In this document: in pieces, positions 60,494-64,000 of the stretch | Position numbering within the stretch: position 1 is the stretch's first letter | Layout: every line of letters starts with the position of its first letter | Assembly: GCA_025093985.1 (NCBI GenBank) | Contig: JACAAK010000001.1 | Location: forward strand, 992,001 to 1,056,000 | DNA length: 64,000 bases | Source: Calvatia gigantea | Taxonomy: Eukaryota > Basidiomycota > Agaricomycetes > Agaricales > Lycoperdaceae | Reading direction: 5' to 3' | Notes under the pieces: generated by a model | Database searches by the model: none | What the model saw: the letters and a program-made list of their open reading frames with translations, nothing else | Told to the model about the DNA's origin: nothing | Position numbers and translations under genes: made by a program

Positions 60494-62360
60494 TGCGATA
60501 AAGTTAGAAAGGTGCTATGGGTAAGGTATAGTGGTATATATAGAGTGTAGGTTTGCAGAAAAGAATCGGGAGGGATGAGAGTCAAGGCAGAGATTCGGGG
60601 ATCAAGGCCCAAGAGAAGAACAAGAGATCACAAATGTCACAAAATGTATCGATGCACCGTTACGCTAGTTACCACTGGTGCAAGCCCACGTGGCTTTACC
60701 CGCGTGGCAAACTTCGGTTGTCGAACCGGCTATCACTTCACAGTTGACATAAGATGTCACTCATCCACCGAGTTCGCTCAAATTGAAGTCTCTCTGATTC
60801 TTCCAGATCCTATTTTCGCGCCCAACGGAATAATCGCCCGAGCGTCTCCCCACTATGTACTTTCATACACCACATACACAGACCCCCATCCGGTAAATAT
60901 GCGTTTGGTGCCGACTACCCGCAACTCCCCCACAGTCAACAACGTGGCCAGGCATACCCACATTGCCAGTTAGCTGGGCGCAAAACTTGGTCGCCAAGTG
61001 CCCGCTTAACGGATATGAGCCACTAACTATCCAATGTAATTGTTATTGAATAGGTCCTGCTCTCTACTGGAGCCTCGAAACTCTTCCAGTACAAGCGCAT
61101 GATCGGCAAAGCTTCCAATTCCGTCAGATTGCTTAAAACGTCATCTAAAAATCCCTGCAACACATTTGGGGTATTGACACCGGGCCCGATTTACACGAGG
61201 AAGTTTCCCGCCAAAAGTGTTAAACACATGACCGGCCTGAAGGCTCCAAAGGCCAATTCTCACAGTCGCGATTCGCCGCCACTAGTGGGTGAACTACTCC
61301 CTGCTCCCAGCGAGGCTCGGATATTTCATTCCGGAGGTCGGCGTTACTTACCACAGCCCTGGCACAGCGTGGGTTCTTTCACTCATAAAACCCTCTTGGA
61401 TTACGAGTTTGTCATTCCGGAAGTCCGACCATGAACCTTTTTCGGCGCATATTCAGGGCCTTCATTAAACGAATGAACTGCAGCGCCGGGGTTACGCTGG
61501 CTTATGCCAGTTATAATATATACCAAAGTTCAATGCACCAAGGACTTTATGGAACACATCGTAAACTTCTCATTTTTGCCCTTTGCTTCCTATTTGTGGT
61601 CCGATAGGGAACAGTAGGGAACTCGGAACCTTTGAACAATTTCACTTTCCGCCGCCGCCCCTACAGAGCCCGTGGTTGTGTGATCCATAGGACCACCCCT
61701 AATAGTAACAGGCCTCGTTCTCGTTCCCATTGAGACGGTCAGGCGCTACCGAAAAGAGCTCACTCGGTGATTGGTTTCCTAGGCGGTGACAGAGGTGGTT
61801 TTTATCGTCACTGCAGGTGACCGGAGGTGATTGTTCCAGTAATAAGTTGGCTACCTTTGTTTCGGTCCCGGGACTCCCGGCAGCGTCAGCTGCAGCTGCA
61901 AAAACAAACCCCAGCAAACCCCAACTCGGACAGTCAGCACCTCAGTGTTACCACACCACTCGCACTAAAACACAGTCTAAAGATAGTCCGCGTTGTTTTT
62001 TTACACATCAATGACTGGGCAAAATACAATACGCGGACCCTTCTCAAACACCTAAAGGCTGAGGCTTCTTCGGCCATCTGCGGCAAATGAATTGGGAGGT
62101 TCGCGCCCGTTGACTTCAGTGGAGAAGTCAGGAGCCTCAAAGGTTAAGGGGGTCTAGAACAGCGGTCCATGGCGGATGGCCATGGGAAGCTAAGAGGTAG
62201 TAGAGATACCGCTACTATGGGGATTTACAGCTCGAGCCTCAGTTAAATTCAGGGAGTAGGTATCCTAGCATCCCCAAGGCCGACCCGAGCAGGGCGCACG
62301 AAAGTGCAGGGAACTCATAATGGTTGTATTTATTCAGAGCACTGATCCCCATATAGAATT
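60494..62360. other. Intergenic, no gene recognised
   Basis: About 1.9 kb between the start of the large uncharacterised gene and the stop of the acetoacetyl-CoA synthetase gene. Two plus-strand frames of 111-132 codons (60575-60973, 61099-61434) have no recognisable domain, and the second starts at an ATG in no particular context. No RNA gene or transposon end found. Confidence 0.4.
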
Positions 62361-64000
62361 TCAGAGTCTGGCTCTCATCGCATTTACTACCTTCTCAATA
62401 TCTCTGAACTTGTAGTATGACTTCAACGAGTCTGGATTTGCGACGGTTCCGCTTGGTTGTAAGTTGGACCCAGAAGTAATTTGTTTCACTGCGATTTCAA
62501 CCTTCTTTCCGTTCACGGTGTACTATCATTTAATGTCGTTACATTCCCATTGCAGCCAGCAGACGATTCAAATAACTTACTGGGATCTCCTCAATCTCAA
62601 AAATATATGCAGGTACATGCCTTGCACTTAGGGCTGTCCGAATAGCGTCCCGAATTCCGCCTTTCCAACTGCGGCGTAAACCTGTGGCCTTCCCGCATCT
62701 TCAAAAACAAAAGAACGCGTTCGTCCTTATCCTGTGGTCGTCTTTGGCCAATGCACAGTGAGTCGTCTAAAACGCTGGAGAATGGCTCAAGAACGGTGTA
62801 AATTTCTCCCGAGCCAAAGCGGACTCCGCTCGGGTTGAGGACTCCATCGCTGAAGAGAGGATACGTGAATTGTGGGAGGAAGGGGCTATTATATCATACC
62901 TTCTACCGAGGATCATGATTCCTTTCGTTCTTGGGTTGACAACCATGAAATCTCCCTGCCTCCATATGCCTATGTGCAGCTCTTTAGAACGCTACGGAGT
63001 CGTAAATATAATCTGCCTACCAGGGTACATATTGAAGTAGGCATCACGAAATTTCTCTCCGGAATCATCTCCCCAGAAGTAAAGAGGAAGTGAAGGATGA
63101 GCTTTCGTGCACACCAGTTCTCCGGGTTGTCCTGTATGTTCAATATTATTGCCGCTTGGATCAAAAACTTCGACTTTGAGTCCGAGTGATTTGCACTGAA
63201 TTTCTGTGCCCCGATTGGTCAGCTCAGTCCTCCCTCCAAACCCGTGTTCATTTCTCACCCCCGGTGTAGACAGGAAGTGCCGGTGTTCCGATGACAACTG
63301 TGGAGTCCTGTTAACTAACCGTTGTACCATGTTATAAACAGTCTACGCACAACCAGCGCATATATCCGTCCCACCACTTACCGAAATGAGGTGGGTCTTC
63401 TCTCCGAAAGCGTGTTGGGTCCACTCGAACAGTGGGGGCGTCAGAACAGCACCAGTACACGAAATCGCTTTCAAAGCTTCAAAGCTCCCCAATTGAACTG
63501 TTTATATTTGAGCTTATGTGTCGGAATGGTCATACATAGAGGACGTACGTGGCGAAATACCCCGACCTTGAAGCTCGGACAGGAAGCGCGGACTCGTGCC
63601 CAGAAGAGACACGCTGTGTGTGCGTTAACCGTTTGAACTAGTAGCGGAGGTGTTCAGATTTACTGTTCGGTGTTAATGAACTTAAGGTAAGTCGTGATAT
63701 CGGGATAGAAAGGGGAACCATCATATAAGATGATGCGGGCCCCAATAGAAAGCCCAGTTAACATCAAAGTCCACATCATCCAACCTGTCTGGCGAATAAG
63801 CTGAGTATCAGTATGGGCAGTAATACAGGGCTCATGGAATCATACTGTGGTATATTGGAAATATGTCTCGTTCATACTTAACCCGAGGGCTGTCTGAATA
63901 TCCTTCTTGGTTTGGAGCAAAACACCCTATTCATGGTGTATTTCAGTAAATACAAGGTATCAGGGTCCTGAAAAATACAAACCCCAGCCGAATGTACGAT
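62361..64000 (-). CDS. AACS: Acetoacetyl-CoA synthetase, C-terminal part (cut by window edge)
   Basis: ANL-superfamily AMP-forming ligase activating acetoacetate to acetoacetyl-CoA in the cytosol. The 5' part lies beyond base 64000. From the edge inward: LLQTKKDIQTALGLSMNET, YFQYTT, VGWMMWTLMLTGLSIGARII, LYDGSPFYPDI, LKAISCTGAVLTPPLFEWTQ, SGGTDICAG, LPVYTGEIQCKSLGLKVEVF, GELVCTKAHPSLPLYFWGDD, YFNMYPG, VWRQGDFMVVNPRTKGIMIL, GR then SDGVLNPSGVRFGSGEIY, SLCIGQRRPQDKDERVLLFL, and the C-terminal lobe IRDAIRTALSARHVPAYIFE with the catalytic-lysine loop IPYTVNGKKVEIAVKQI. The stop is at 62361. Family landmarks appear intact across several short introns. Confidence 0.9.

Noticed and set aside
60575..61434. 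Two plus-strand frames of 111-132 codons
   Set aside because: No known motif, no clear start context, and no splice partners; the region looks intergenic.
1..64000. CRISPR array, prophage or bacterial operon
   Set aside because: The genes have spliceosomal introns and eukaryotic families throughout; no spaced direct repeats were seen.

Overview
The window reads as nuclear DNA of a filamentous fungus, most probably a basidiomycete of the mushroom-forming class (Agaricomycetes). Genes are broken by many short GT-AG introns, mostly about 45-70 bp. They lie on both strands without operons, and the protein set is fungal: GH18 chitinase, WOPR/Gti1-Pac2 regulators, PalC, LysM, UV-damage endonuclease, Rvs161 BAR protein. 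A tighter placement, for example near Rhizoctonia-like Cantharellales, is only an impression. I see no virus, plasmid, CRISPR array or intact transposon.

Layout, left to right. 1-1.9 kb is empty. 1.9-3.8 kb (-) is a GH18 chitinase. 4.2-4.8 kb (-) is a CoA-binding-fold protein, divergent from a membrane-anchored cysteine synthase 2 (5.0-7.3 kb, +). 7.5-9.2 kb (-) is PIG-U of GPI transamidase; tRNA-Val(AAC) lies between it and a BRO1-domain PalC protein (9.4-11.0 kb, +). A small coiled-coil protein (-) and TFIIA large subunit (+) follow. 14.6-18.5 kb (-) holds two WOPR transcription factors in tandem. 19.9-23.0 kb (+) is cysteinyl-tRNA synthetase with a likely mitochondrial pre-sequence. Next come free methionine-R-sulfoxide reductase (-) and a glycolipid transfer protein (+). 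26.6-28.0 kb (-) is a cytosolic-type LysM protein and 30.2-31.2 kb (-) a CYS3-type bZIP factor. 33.9-35.0 kb (+) is splicing factor Cwc24.

In the right half: a C2H2 zinc-finger protein (36.4-37.3 kb, -), a PPG1-type phosphatase (38.7-40.1 kb, +), a Sec14-like CRAL-TRIO protein (40.3-41.8 kb, -), an unresolved locus (about 42.0-43.4 kb, -), an RKM4/SETD6-type SET methyltransferase (43.5-45.3 kb, +), a CUE-domain protein (45.6-47.4 kb, +), V-ATPase c'' (47.5-48.5 kb, -) head to head with an ARFRP1/Arl3 GTPase (48.6-49.6 kb, +), a short-chain dehydrogenase (50.0-51.4 kb, -), Rvs161 (52.1-53.4 kb, -), UV-damage endonuclease (53.6-55.6 kb, +), a very large uncharacterised protein (56.2-60.5 kb, -), and acetoacetyl-CoA synthetase running off the right edge (62.4 kb to the end, -).

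Most genes are single-copy housekeeping functions and do not form one pathway. Recurring arrangements are divergent pairs with short shared promoters: CoA-binding/cysteine synthase, PIG-U/tRNA/palC, fRMsr/GLTP, VMA16/ARL3, RVS161/UVDE. The most distinctive local feature is the tandem WOPR pair, which shares intron positions and a short C-terminal motif outside the DNA-binding domain. Exon boundaries were read by eye from splice signals and protein-family expectations, so start, stop and splice positions are approximate unless stated.
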